Assembly: GCA_003132205.1 (NCBI GenBank)
Contig: PKWY01000044.1
Coordinates: 5,536-69,535 of the forward strand
Length of the DNA stretch: 64,000 nt
Source: Acidimicrobiaceae bacterium
GTDB taxonomy: Bacteria; Actinomycetota; Acidimicrobiia; Acidimicrobiales; RAAP-2
Direction of reading: 5' to 3'
Shown here: piece after piece, positions 15,197 through 24,360 of the stretch
Numbering within the stretch: position 1 is the first letter of the stretch
Layout of the letters: every line of letters starts with the position of its first letter
Made by a program: the position numbers and the translations under genes
The notes under the pieces: model-generated
What the model was told of the DNA's origin: nothing
The model's input: the letters and a program-made list of their open reading frames with translations, nothing else
Database searches by the model: none

Positions 15197-15438
15197 TTCC
15201 TGATCAAATCGAGTTTCAGTCGACCGGCGCGTCGAGAATGTCCGAACTTCCGGAGAACCGCGACGCGTTTGTGAAACGGCGCACGAGACGTTGCACCCGT
15301 CGCGCCCCTCGATCGACAAGGTTTCTCGGACCACGAACCGTCGTCAACTTACCGCTGCGAACCTAGACTGAAGGGGCGCTGAACAAAGACGTGTCCCCAA
15401 GTTTCGCTTCGCGGGTCAACGGCGCGATTGAGGACAGC

Positions 15439-16884
15439 ATGAATAGAGAAGTCGGCACTCCGTGGCTCATTCAAGGCGGAATGGGAATCGCAATCTCTGG
15501 CTGGCCGCTGGCGCGGGCTGTTTCGAGCGCGGGTCAGCTCGGCGTCGTATCGGGCACCGCCATCGACAACGTCTTCATCCGACGGCTTCAGGACCAAGGG
15601 GTGGACGAGTCTTTGCGAGCGGCCCTGGACCGGTTCCCCTTGCCGACTGTCGTCAGCGAGGTCGTTGAACGATTCGCCTCCTCACGACGAGAAGAATCCG
15701 AACCGTATCAGACAATCCAGATGTTGACGCATCGGAATGTGCAGCGATCGATCGACCTGCTGGTTCTCGCCGCCTTCGTCGAAGTCTCAATGGCGAAGCA
15801 AGGACACGACGGCGTCGTTGGGATCAACCTGCTGACCAAGGTGCAGATACCAACTGTGCCGACGCTGTTCGGAGCGATCCTCGCAGGGGTGGACTATGTC
15901 CTCATGGGCGCGGGAGTTCCCACCCATATTCCCGGACTGCTCGAGCAGCTCGCTCTCGGACAGCGGATCAGCCTTCCACTCGATATCGCTGGGAGTGTCG
16001 AACCGAGTCAGATCCCGATGCTCGAATTTGACCCATCGCCCTACCTCCCCTCGAACAGCCTTCGACGGCCGAAGTTCCTCGGCATCGTTTCATCCCACGT
16101 GCTCGCAACGGCACTCGCGAAGCGCAGCAATGGTCCGGTGGATGGCTTCGTTGTCGAGCGCCCCAACGCCGGAGGGCACAATGCACCCCCGAGGGGCAAG
16201 TTTACACTGGACAGCGACGGCAACCCGGAATACGGGGAGCGCGATCGCGTCGACTTCGATGCCCTGGGGGCCTTGGGAGCGCCGTTCTGGATCGGCGGAG
16301 GAATCACGTCGGCCCGAGATGTCCAGCACGCGTTCGATGTCGGGGCGGCCGGAGTCCAAGTCGGCACCCTCTTTGCGTACTGTCGAGAGTCAGGAATGGA
16401 AACCTCTCTGCGTCAACGCGTCCTCGCCTCAATCGTCCATGATTCAGTGAAGGTCTCTACTTCAGTCCGGGCCTCCTCCACGGGATACCCGTTCAAGGTC
16501 GCATCAATTGAAGGAACGATGGCGGAGACCTCGGTCCAAGAGGCCAGAGAGCGCATTTGCGATCTGGGCTACCTCAGGGAACCATTCGTCAAGTCAAACG
16601 GAGCAGTCGGATATCGCTGTCCCGGAGAGCCGGTGGAGATGTATCTCAGGAAAGGTGGCCAGATAGAAGAGACCACCGGACGAGATTGCCTCTGCAATGG
16701 GCTGATGGCGACGTGCGGGTTGGGGCAACTTCGCGAGGATGGTGTCAAAGAGCCACCGATCGTGACGAGCGGCGACTGCATCAACGAGATTCGCACCCTT
16801 CTGGTCGAAAGGGCAGACTACAGCGCCTTGGACGTCATTGCCCATTTGGCAGGAGCGAAGGTAGAGTTGGTCGCAGCCGACTGA
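15439..16884 (+). CDS. Nitronate monooxygenase (2-nitropropane dioxygenase) family flavoprotein
   Basis: FMN-dependent TIM-barrel enzyme of 481 aa from ATG 15439. The N-terminal WLIQGGMGIAISG matches the family FMN loop; NAGGHN near residue 242 corresponds to the catalytic AGGH segment; WIGGGI and GVQVGTLFAY near 285-310 form the phosphate-binding end. It is longer than simple nitronate monooxygenases (about 350 aa), with a Cys-rich C-terminal part (GYRCPGEP, CLCNGLMATCG) as in the longer PfaD-like subgroup. So the substrate could be a nitronate or an enoyl-type intermediate. A GTG at 15391 is in frame, but GAGGA lies just before 15439. A possible -10 (TAGACT) lies at 15364-15369. Confidence 0.82.
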   Translation: MNREVGTPWLIQGGMGIAISGWPLARAVSSAGQLGVVSGTAIDNVFIRRLQDQGVDESLRAALDRFPLPTVVSEVVERFASSRREESEPYQTIQMLTHRNVQRSIDLLVLAAFVEVSMAKQGHDGVVGINLLTKVQIPTVPTLFGAILAGVDYVLMGAGVPTHIPGLLEQLALGQRISLPLDIAGSVEPSQIPMLEFDPSPYLPSNSLRRPKFLGIVSSHVLATALAKRSNGPVDGFVVERPNAGGHNAPPRGKFTLDSDGNPEYGERDRVDFDALGALGAPFWIGGGITSARDVQHAFDVGAAGVQVGTLFAYCRESGMETSLRQRVLASIVHDSVKVSTSVRASSTGYPFKVASIEGTMAETSVQEARERICDLGYLREPFVKSNGAVGYRCPGEPVEMYLRKGGQIEETTGRDCLCNGLMATCGLGQLREDGVKEPPIVTSGDCINEIRTLLVERADYSALDVIAHLAGAKVELVAAD

Positions 16885-17279
16885 TCGGATGATTGCTCCG
16901 CCCATTTCAGAGCACGGAATTCCTCGCTGCAACTTCGAGGCAGGGATACAAGAGATGTGACGCACGTGAATCTTGCGAAATGGTCTTGGGCCCCTCCAAG
17001 AGGCCAACGAGGAGAGTGAGTGAAATCCCTGCACGCACTTCTTGGCATGCAGATTCATTGAACACAACCACATTCGCCCCTCATCCAAGTACTCGGTGCC
17101 GCGTTCGCACGAGTGACAGGGATTGCAACGGTGAGACGCGACGTCGGGAGCGTGTCCGCGATCGACGTCGGGCATGAACGGCCGAATCGGTGACCGAAGC
17201 CAGGAGTACGATCAGAACCAGCGAGTCCAAACGATGAACGTGCGAATTCGCATCGAGCACAAGCACAACGGAGCACCCA
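16885..17279. other. Intergenic region before the STAS-like/GGDEF operon
   Basis: No gene is supported in these 395 bases; open frames lack ribosome sites and family resemblance. The only signal is a TACGAT hexamer at 17207-17212, which would give a leader of about 60 nt for the gene at 17280. Confidence 0.4.
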
Positions 17280-17666
17280 ATGGATAACGAGCCCGCTGAG
17301 ATCATTCATCCGAAGTTCCGAATGTGGCTCCGGCCTGACGGCATCGTTCAACTCGTCTGGGTCACGGCAGCGGTGATGAGCCTCGAGGACGCGCTTGCGG
17401 CCACTGAAGCGATGACCAGACTCACTGGTGGACGACGATGCCCCCTGCTGGTGGACGCACACGATGCCGGACCGCAGGACCGGCTGGCGCGCGCAGAATT
17501 CGTCCACCGGGGAGATCTCGTATCGGCCGTCGGCGTGATTGTGGCCACTCCACTCAGCCGGTTGACGGGTAACTTCTTCATTGTCGTAAGTAAACCGATG
17601 CCGCCGACACGGCTCTTCGACGATGAGTCCTCCGCGATCGCCTGGCTCGGGGAGTTCCCCGCGTGA
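17280..17666 (+). CDS. STAS/SpoIIAA-like domain protein
   Basis: A 128-aa soluble protein made of one domain resembling SpoIIAA-like/STAS folds: alternating strands and helices (GIVQLVWV, CPLLVDAHDAG, SAVGVIVATPLSRLTGNFF) and the ending RLFDDESSAIAWL typical of this group. Such domains act as anti-anti-sigma-like or scaffold modules; here it precedes a diguanylate cyclase by a GTGA overlap, so it may tune that enzyme. A GGAG Shine-Dalgarno precedes ATG 17280. No phosphorylatable Ser can be named with confidence. Confidence 0.7.
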   Translation: MDNEPAEIIHPKFRMWLRPDGIVQLVWVTAAVMSLEDALAATEAMTRLTGGRRCPLLVDAHDAGPQDRLARAEFVHRGDLVSAVGVIVATPLSRLTGNFFIVVSKPMPPTRLFDDESSAIAWLGEFPA

Positions 17667-18586
17667 CCACGGCATCCGGACCGCCAGACGTAGCTTCTTC
17701 ACGAATCGCGGACGAGCCAAGCCCAGTTGCCCCCGAACCGGCACCGACCCAAGACGACATTCAAATCCACGATGCTGAGCGATTGGAGGACATCACCAGC
17801 ACAATCCAGGAGTTCTCATCTCTGCGCTTCGACGCTCGCGCCCACGTCAGTTCCCGGGGGGACATCATTGATGCCGTCGCAGCCGGCGTGAACTTCCTTG
17901 GCGAGGAACTTCAAGCGTCGTACAGCGAGATTGAGCGCAAGGTCGCGGACCGAACCGCCGAACTCGGCATCATCGCGGAGCAGCTCGCCCTTCGAGTGCT
18001 GCATGACGAGCTGACCGGGCTGCCAAACCGCACGCTGTTCTGGGACCGCTTGTCTCATCGGATCAGCCTCGCCGACCGACACAGAACGGGTTTTGCCGTA
18101 ATTCTCGTCGATCTCGACAAGTTCAAAGAGATCAACGACACCTTGGGCCATGCCGTTGGCGATCGACTGCTCGTCGACGTAGCGTCGCGCATTCGCGGCG
18201 TGCTGCGTGCCGGCGACAGCGCCGCACGAATGGGTGGAGATGAGTTCCTCGTCCTCATTGACGATGCGCCAACGAAGGACGCGGCGTTGACCGTCGCGAA
18301 CCGCCTCAGCGAGGCTCTCGCGGCACCTTACCAACTGGAGACCGTCCGGCGAATCGTTACGGCCAGCATTGGCGTCGCTATGGGACCCGAGGGATTCGAG
18401 AGCGCGGACCAGGTGGTCGCCGCAGCCGACACTGCGATGTACGACGCGAAGCAGCACGGGCGAGGTCTGTGCGTGATCTACGGCGAGAATGGCAGAGATC
18501 GCGAAGCGGTTCTCCAAGTCGAGAATGACGATGGCGCTTCGCATTGGGAGGCCATTCGCGGCGGCGGCAAACTGCCTCCTCTGTGA
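17663..18586 (+). CDS. Diguanylate cyclase (GGDEF), soluble
   Basis: A 307-aa cytoplasmic protein. A Pro-rich disordered start (1 to about 40) leads to an alpha-helical stretch (about 45-115, ending IERKVADRTAELGII) that probably forms a dimerising coiled coil, then a GGDEF domain (about 118-285). The active motif GGDEF (191-195) is intact, and RAGD five residues before it is a complete allosteric I-site, so c-di-GMP production with product inhibition is expected. Its start overlaps the stop of the STAS-like gene (GTGA), implying joint expression and a physical partnership. Confidence 0.88.
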   Translation: MTTASGPPDVASSRIADEPSPVAPEPAPTQDDIQIHDAERLEDITSTIQEFSSLRFDARAHVSSRGDIIDAVAAGVNFLGEELQASYSEIERKVADRTAELGIIAEQLALRVLHDELTGLPNRTLFWDRLSHRISLADRHRTGFAVILVDLDKFKEINDTLGHAVGDRLLVDVASRIRGVLRAGDSAARMGGDEFLVLIDDAPTKDAALTVANRLSEALAAPYQLETVRRIVTASIGVAMGPEGFESADQVVAAADTAMYDAKQHGRGLCVIYGENGRDREAVLQVENDDGASHWEAIRGGGKLPPL

Positions 18587-18912
18587 CGCAGGGTGCAGCG
18601 GGTGCTCCACGTAGCGATCCTCTACAAGCCGCAATCCACGATCCAACGACTGAGGAGGGGCCGGGACTAATAGTCCCGGACATTGTTGGTGTCGGGGCCC
18701 GGCGTGACCAGTCTGGAATCGCGAACCGATGGTTGCCACCTGGATCATTGGTGTCTTGATGGGCTGGCTCCCATCATGTTCAGCGGGCGAATCGAGAATT
18801 CTCGCCAACGTCAGTTTCTTCACAACTTCCAGTGCCTTCGTCGCGACAGATTGGCACACTGATTGGGCTAGGGTAGCGTCCATTCCACCAGCAACAGGAT
18901 CGGAGGTGCGGT
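18587..18912. other. Intergenic region between c-di-GMP genes
   Basis: No credible ORF is seen in 326 bases. It holds a perfect palindrome at 18661-18679 and a likely promoter for the next gene, with TAGGGT at 18869-18874 (start near 18881) and the GGAGG Shine-Dalgarno at 18902-18906. Confidence 0.45.
18661..18679. repeat. Perfect 9-bp-arm palindrome (terminator or operator)
   Basis: CCGGGACTA and TAGTCCCGG flank a single A, 74 nt after the cyclase stop. As RNA it folds to an 8-bp stem with an AAU loop. The following sequence (ACATTGTTGG) is only weakly T-rich, so it may be a terminator or a protein-binding site. Confidence 0.5.
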
Positions 18913-21900
18913 GTGGGACTCCTTGAAGACCGCTCAGCTCCCATTCGTGAAGTGCTCGATTTGATGCCCAGCGGAATCGCCTTCCTGGACCAAGACAGCA
19001 GGATTCTCGACATCAATCGTGCCCTTGAGATCTTGACTGGTTACGAGCGAGATGAACTCATTGGGCAAAACGCCACAATTCTTGTGCCGAAGTGGAACCA
19101 GGATAAATATGCGACCGCCAGTCGCGAAGTCGCGAGAGATCCGGGTACCTGGCAGAAGTGGCGCAATCGGAGCCTTTCGATCAAGTGCAAGGACGACAGC
19201 GAACTCTCGGTTGATTTCGCACTTTCACCACTCATTTTGGATGGCCAACAATTGGTTCTGGCGGTGATCCGCGACAACAGCGCACAAAGGGATGCCGAAT
19301 CCGCCCGCATCATTGCTTTGGACCACGCCAGCACTGTCCAAGCCGCTGCCTCCAGCGCCTTAGCCGAAAGCGAACAGCGCTTCCGCCTCGCGTTTGAAGA
19401 CAACATGGCGCCGATGGTCTTTAGCGACGGCAACGGGCTGATCCAAGCGGTGAATGATGCGTTCTGCGAGATAGTCGGACGCAATAGAAATGAACTCATC
19501 GGACATGACTCATCGATCTTCACGCTCCCTGACGACGTGGGTATCAGTGAAGAGGTCTACCGCCGCATCAATTCGGGCGAGATTGATCACCTTCGCTACA
19601 TCAAACACCTCCTCCACCAGAACGGGCGCGTGGTCGACGTCGAAGTGTCGATATCTCCTGCCCGAAATGAGAACGGACAGACGCTCTACTTCGTCTCGTC
19701 CGTGCGTGATTGCACCGATCAAATCCGAAACAACCGCATCTTTTCCGTCTTGGGAGCGGTCAATCGACATGCGATAGCTGCCTCGGATGAGGTTGAAATC
19801 CTCCAACAACTCTGCAACGCCCTGGTGGATGAGGGCGGCTATGCGCTTGCTTGGATTGGAACAACTTCCAGTGACCGGGAAGGGGACGTCAACATATTGT
19901 GTGCCGCGGGAGCCACCGATTACCTTTTCGATGGCATCGTTTCAACAACGGCATCCGAGCCGAGTGGTGTTGGTCCGACTGGGACAGCGCTGAGAACCGG
20001 CGAGACACAGGCCGTCAACGATCTGTCCAATGATGAATTGTACGGCTCTTGGCGTGAACGGGCGACCCAATTCAGATTTGGTTCCTCGATAGCGATTCCA
20101 AACAGGCTGGATTCGCCGTCAGGCGTCTTAAGCGTCTACTCGCACGACCGCTTCGCGTTCGAGGATTTGGTAACCGAAGGACTTAAGGAGATTGTCCTGC
20201 AGACCAAGATGGCGATAGCACACGTCCAGTCGGTTCGAGAGACCAAGAGGTCCTTGGAAGAGACCGCTGTCGCAATCAATGCTTTGAGAGAAACGGAACA
20301 GCGCTTCCGCCTCGCGTTCGAGGACAACATGGCCCCCATGATCTTCAGCGATCTCGAGGACCGGGCCATCGCCGTCAACGACGCTTTCTGCCAAATGGTC
20401 GGATTCACCAGAGAAGAACTCCTCGGTCACGGTTCAACACAGTTCACCTATCCCGACGACGTGGGCATCACCGAAGAGTCCCACCTTCGTCTGGCCTCCG
20501 GCGAGATAGATCAGGTTCGCTACGTGAAGCGCTATCTGCGAAAGGACAGTCGAGTGGTGGTCTCCGAGGTGTCGAGGTCCGCAGCGCGCGACGACACCGG
20601 AAAGGTGCTGTACTTCGTCGCGTCGGAACGCGACATCACCGAAGAGCGCACGCTTGCCACCCAGCTCTCCCACCAGGCTCTCCACGATCCGCTCACGGGG
20701 CTCGCCAACCGGACACTCTTTGAGGACCGTCTCTTCCAAGCGCACGCAAGGGCCGTTCGCCAAGGCGGGATGGGCGCGGTGCTGTTGTTGGATCTGGATG
20801 ACTTCAAGGGTGTAAACGACACTCACGGCCACCTCGTTGGCGACCAGTTGTTAGTGGGAATCGCGCGCCGCTTCGAACTGGTGACTCGTTCCTCGGACAC
20901 GCTCTGTCGCTTTGGGGGCGATGAGTTCCTTTACCTGGCCGAGGGGCTGAGGTCGCCAGATGAGGCCGAGGACGTTGCGAAACGTCTTCTCGACGTACTC
21001 GCCGAGCCTTTTACTTTCGGTGGGCTGCACCTCGAGCAACACGCGAGCATCGGCGTCGTGATCTGGGACGGGACCAGCGTAGACAGCAACGAAATCGTCC
21101 AAAATGCTGACGTTGCGCAGTACGAGGCCAAGCGCCAGAACAAGGGCAGCTACGCAGTCTTTACTCCGAGCATGCACCAGCAGGCAACCAGCCGCTTCGC
21201 TCTCGCTCAAGAGCTGCGCCACGCTCTCCAATCAGGTGAGCTCTCCATGCACTATCAGCCCATTGTCGATCTCGCGACCACCGAGGTAGTTGGTTTCGAG
21301 GCACTAATGCGCTGGAACCACCCCGAGCGGGGATGGGTTCCTCCCAGCGTATTCATACCGCTAGCCGAAATGAGCACACTCATCGTAGAGCTGGGCTCTT
21401 TCGCGCTGCACGAGGCCGTCAAGGCGGCAAGTTCGTGGAAACAGGCAAGAGGTCGCAGCAGTCGGCCCTACGTCACGGTTAATCTCTCCGCGCACCAGTT
21501 CCGCGAAGCAGGCTTGGTGTCGATGATCGAGGAGGCACTCGCGCAGAGCGCGCTCGCACCAGAGCGGCTCGTTGTCGAGATCACCGAAGGCGTTGCGCTT
21601 CTCGACATCGCCGAAACAATCAGCGTGATGGATCGCCTCAATCGACTTGGGGTCGGCATTGCGCTCGATGACTTCGGTACCGGATTCTCTTCGCTCTCCT
21701 ACCTCGCGGCTTTGGACCCGAGAATCATCAAAATCGACCAGTCCTTCGTGCGCCCTAACCACGAAAGTGTTCGCAACGACACGCTTCTCGAGACAATCAT
21801 CTCTCTCGGCAACAAGCTCGACGTGACCATGCTCGCCGAGGGCATCGAAACCCAGGCACAGCTCGATCTCCTGCGCCACTTCGGTTGCGGACTCGGTCAG

Positions 21901-21972
21901 GGCTTCCTCTTCTCACCCGCGGTGCCGGCCGACGAAGCGGCAGCCATGGTCGGGCGGGTCTTTGGAAACTGA
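18913..21972 (+). CDS. PAS-PAS-GAF-PAS-GGDEF-EAL multidomain c-di-GMP protein
   Basis: A 1019-aa cytoplasmic sensor enzyme. Order: PAS1 (about 8-130), PAS2 (150-275), GAF (285-440), PAS3 (455-575), GGDEF (580-740) and EAL (755-1010). PAS2 and PAS3 are close copies, both opening with EQRFRLAFEDNMAPM and sharing PDDVGI and SGEID, so one arose by internal duplication. The GGDEF motif (about 667-671) is intact, with RSSD five residues before it (I-site). The EAL domain keeps FEALMRW, so both synthesis and hydrolysis are possible. There are no membrane segments, so the signal is likely intracellular (gas, redox, flavin or small molecule). GGAGG precedes GTG 18913 by 6 nt. Confidence 0.93.
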   Translation: MGLLEDRSAPIREVLDLMPSGIAFLDQDSRILDINRALEILTGYERDELIGQNATILVPKWNQDKYATASREVARDPGTWQKWRNRSLSIKCKDDSELSVDFALSPLILDGQQLVLAVIRDNSAQRDAESARIIALDHASTVQAAASSALAESEQRFRLAFEDNMAPMVFSDGNGLIQAVNDAFCEIVGRNRNELIGHDSSIFTLPDDVGISEEVYRRINSGEIDHLRYIKHLLHQNGRVVDVEVSISPARNENGQTLYFVSSVRDCTDQIRNNRIFSVLGAVNRHAIAASDEVEILQQLCNALVDEGGYALAWIGTTSSDREGDVNILCAAGATDYLFDGIVSTTASEPSGVGPTGTALRTGETQAVNDLSNDELYGSWRERATQFRFGSSIAIPNRLDSPSGVLSVYSHDRFAFEDLVTEGLKEIVLQTKMAIAHVQSVRETKRSLEETAVAINALRETEQRFRLAFEDNMAPMIFSDLEDRAIAVNDAFCQMVGFTREELLGHGSTQFTYPDDVGITEESHLRLASGEIDQVRYVKRYLRKDSRVVVSEVSRSAARDDTGKVLYFVASERDITEERTLATQLSHQALHDPLTGLANRTLFEDRLFQAHARAVRQGGMGAVLLLDLDDFKGVNDTHGHLVGDQLLVGIARRFELVTRSSDTLCRFGGDEFLYLAEGLRSPDEAEDVAKRLLDVLAEPFTFGGLHLEQHASIGVVIWDGTSVDSNEIVQNADVAQYEAKRQNKGSYAVFTPSMHQQATSRFALAQELRHALQSGELSMHYQPIVDLATTEVVGFEALMRWNHPERGWVPPSVFIPLAEMSTLIVELGSFALHEAVKAASSWKQARGRSSRPYVTVNLSAHQFREAGLVSMIEEALAQSALAPERLVVEITEGVALLDIAETISVMDRLNRLGVGIALDDFGTGFSSLSYLAALDPRIIKIDQSFVRPNHESVRNDTLLETIISLGNKLDVTMLAEGIETQAQLDLLRHFGCGLGQGFLFSPAVPADEAAAMVGRVFGN

Positions 21973-22180
21973 GGAATGGTCTCTTCCCGCCACCCTCCAC
22001 TGAACTCCGCTGATAGCACGCACGTCTCGGCCACACCGAGACTGCATCAGCCTGGGGTCCGAAGCCGGACATCCCGAGTCTGCTCCCAGTCACTTAAGGT
22101 CAGACTGGCAACCGACGCGCACCTGTGATCGCTTGGCGAATGAACCATTTCGCCGATTGGTCTGAGCGCACGATTGAAGA

Positions 22181-23143
22181 TCAGGTCTTCCTCGAATTCT
22201 GTTTGGCCAGGTACATCGCCTCGTCGGCCCGTCGGAACAAGTCCGCAGCAGTTTCGGCTCGGTCCCAAGTGGCCGCACCAATCGAGCACCTTACGTCGTC
22301 GGGCGAAATCCCATGGAGCCGACCGACAATAGTCTGTAGGCCGGCATCGTCTGAGCCAGGTGCCAGCAGCCCGAACTCGTCGCCGCCGAGCCGTGCCACG
22401 AAGTCACCACTCCCACGAACTATGCCAACCCACCCGTCGGCAAACTTGCGCAGGAGCCGATCGCCAGCCAGATGGCCATCGCGATCGTTCACGGCCTTGA
22501 AGTTGTCGATATCAATGACCGCAAGCGACAGAGGAAGACGGCTGCGTCGGGCTCTCTCCATCTCTTCATCGATTCGCTCTTCCCAAGCCCGCCGGTTCGC
22601 CAGACGGGTCAAAGGGTCCTCGCGGCTACTCCGGCGAAGCAGGCTCACCAAGCCGAATACCACGGCGCTCAGTACCGCTGCCGTGCCGAATATCGAGATC
22701 CACGTCACGAGTAATGTCCGCAAACTTGTGTGGTCGGTGAGTAGCACGACCACGTAGGCAATTCCAGCGAACGAGATCTGGAGAGCCACGGCGACGGGCC
22801 GGAAGTACAGGGAGGCGTACACGGCGGCCCAGACATACAGCACTGCGAAGTTGACCCGTGCACTTGGTCCGATAGCAGCGGCAACACTGACAATCACTAT
22901 TGAGACGACCAGGGACACTTGAAGACCCCAAGCCGGAATCCGGTCACCAAACGCCCACCATATGCCCGCTCCGGCCAAGGTGCTAGTGATGAGGATGAGC
23001 AAGACGACAAGGGAGCGATGCGACCCGTGCCAGCCGGGCAGTACGCCGAGACCCGCAATGGCGCCGGCAAGAAAGAAGACAACGGCAGATCTTCTCGGGC
23101 TAAGGAGAACAGATTCGATGAGTACACGGCGTTCGTCTCTCAT
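22181..23143 (-). CDS. Membrane-bound diguanylate cyclase (GGDEF)
   Basis: A 320-aa protein with about six hydrophobic helices (residues about 15-165, no large loops) and then a GGDEF domain. The GGDEF motif is intact (ARLGGDEFGLL). The I-site position reads GSGD rather than RxxD, so product inhibition should be absent, unlike the two upstream enzymes. The start at 23143 is chosen because GGAG lies 8 nt before it; a GTG at 23173 is also in frame. It is convergent with the PAS-GGDEF-EAL gene and part of the same c-di-GMP island, but on the opposite strand. Confidence 0.85.
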   Translation of the reverse strand: MRDERRVLIESVLLSPRRSAVVFFLAGAIAGLGVLPGWHGSHRSLVVLLILITSTLAGAGIWWAFGDRIPAWGLQVSLVVSIVIVSVAAAIGPSARVNFAVLYVWAAVYASLYFRPVAVALQISFAGIAYVVVLLTDHTSLRTLLVTWISIFGTAAVLSAVVFGLVSLLRRSSREDPLTRLANRRAWEERIDEEMERARRSRLPLSLAVIDIDNFKAVNDRDGHLAGDRLLRKFADGWVGIVRGSGDFVARLGGDEFGLLAPGSDDAGLQTIVGRLHGISPDDVRCSIGAATWDRAETAADLFRRADEAMYLAKQNSRKT

Positions 23144-23521
23144 TACTGTCGCTCCAGTACATCGAGACCCCACAAGGGAATCATCCTCTCATGAGGTGTC
23201 CTGCACGCCCGGTTGTGGAGCATCAGACACAAGAGCATGGTGGTCTCGGTTCACGAATCATCCTCCACCAGATTTACCACCAAGCTAGGGGCGTTTCCAT
23301 AATGCCGAAGCGGTGCCGCAGGCCCGACGTGGTAGTTCTGCCGCCAAGCATTAGAGATTCGAGCGGCGACGGCACTGACTCTCCGCTCCCTTCTTGAGCG
23401 ATCAAGGCACTCTCGAAGATCATTCCCATGAGCGCGGAGCCGGGCAAGTCCACTCTCGGCGCTTCGGGCGCCTCGCTCTCTTCCAGTTCGGATCTGCTGG
23501 CAGCAGGAGATGCGGCCGGGG
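23144..23521. other. Intergenic region between membrane GGDEF and PRC-barrel genes
   Basis: No supported gene. A small GGCGC-TTCGG-GCGCC hairpin near 23458-23472 lies about 50 nt beyond the PRC-barrel stop codon; it lacks a T-tract on the minus strand, so a terminator role is uncertain. Confidence 0.35.
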
Positions 23522-24145
23522 CTATTCGCCCCGATGGTCGATGTCCACGGGCGGCAGGTCCTGCACTTGCTGTTTGGTGATGCCGATTCGGATCTCGGAT
23601 CCAAAATCAACCACGGCGCTGATCGGGATTGCCACTTCTTTGCGGCCCCACAGATGCCCTTCCTGGAGCAGGACGTGGGTGACGTGATGGTCGCTAGGAT
23701 CAATGACGAGCCCTTCGACACTTCCGATCTCGCCGTCCTTGGCGAGGACGGGATCGCCTCGCCGCACGGCCACCTCACCAATCGGAAGCTTGTCATACGT
23801 GACGGGCAACGTCGTACTGCCCGAGGCCAAGGGAATGTAGGGCAATGGTAAGACGAACTGTCCGTCGTGACCCTCGTAGTCGGTGGTTCCCGGCAGGAAG
23901 TCAGTCTCTTCGGCCACGTCAAACCCCTCGAACTCGTCCACGGTGCAGCGAAGCATGACTTCGCCATTCGAGGATTCGACAAAGTCGAGGGGCACCAGTC
24001 TGCCCAGACCCTGCCGATGCTTCGGTTCGACCACGATGTGGGTGACTTTCCGAGCGACGGGGTCGACAACCACCCGAATAACCTCGCCACACTCCCCATC
24101 ACTGCAACGTACGGAAACGCCGAATGTGAATTGCGGCTGAGCCAT
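23522..24145 (-). CDS. PRC-barrel domain protein
   Basis: A 207-aa soluble protein carrying two PRC-barrel-type beta repeats: FGVSVRCSDGECGEVIRVVV with VTHIVVEP in the first half and RRGDPVLAKDGEIGSVEGLV with VTHVLLQEG in the second. Such barrels bind RNA, membranes or partner proteins and often accompany stress genes. The start 24145 is set by GGAGGGGAAG before ATG; an upstream GTG-like extension lacks support. It lies downstream of the SPFH gene on the same strand, 215 nt away, so separate transcription is likely. Biochemical role unknown. Confidence 0.75.
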   Translation of the reverse strand: MAQPQFTFGVSVRCSDGECGEVIRVVVDPVARKVTHIVVEPKHRQGLGRLVPLDFVESSNGEVMLRCTVDEFEGFDVAEETDFLPGTTDYEGHDGQFVLPLPYIPLASGSTTLPVTYDKLPIGEVAVRRGDPVLAKDGEIGSVEGLVIDPSDHHVTHVLLQEGHLWGRKEVAIPISAVVDFGSEIRIGITKQQVQDLPPVDIDHRGE

Positions 24146-24360
24146 GGTCACTTCCCCTCCCCTTCTCAAACCATAAACCCTCAGTCTCAACAACGGTTAG
24201 GGTACGGCAGGCGACACGTTGACGGTCCGACGGAACAGATCTGCGACCAGACACCGGCGATTGCCCCCGCGAGGCCTACGTTGTTCGAAAGGCGGGCTCC
24301 TTCAGACTCTGATTCGCGACCGACCTCGATTGAAACCCAGCCGCGCGAGGTCGTTCAGAG

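Noticed and set aside
16893-17177. 94-codon ORF before the STAS-like gene
   Set aside because: Starts within a few bases of the upstream stop without a ribosome site; composition typical of non-coding high-GC sequence.
18729-18926. 65-codon ORF (MVATWIIGVLMGW...) before the PAS protein
   Set aside because: Overlaps the promoter and ribosome site of the real gene; no supporting start signals.
23251-24102. 283-codon minus-strand frame overlapping the PRC-barrel gene
   Set aside because: Other phase of the PRC-barrel gene, which has two clear repeats and a strong ribosome site.
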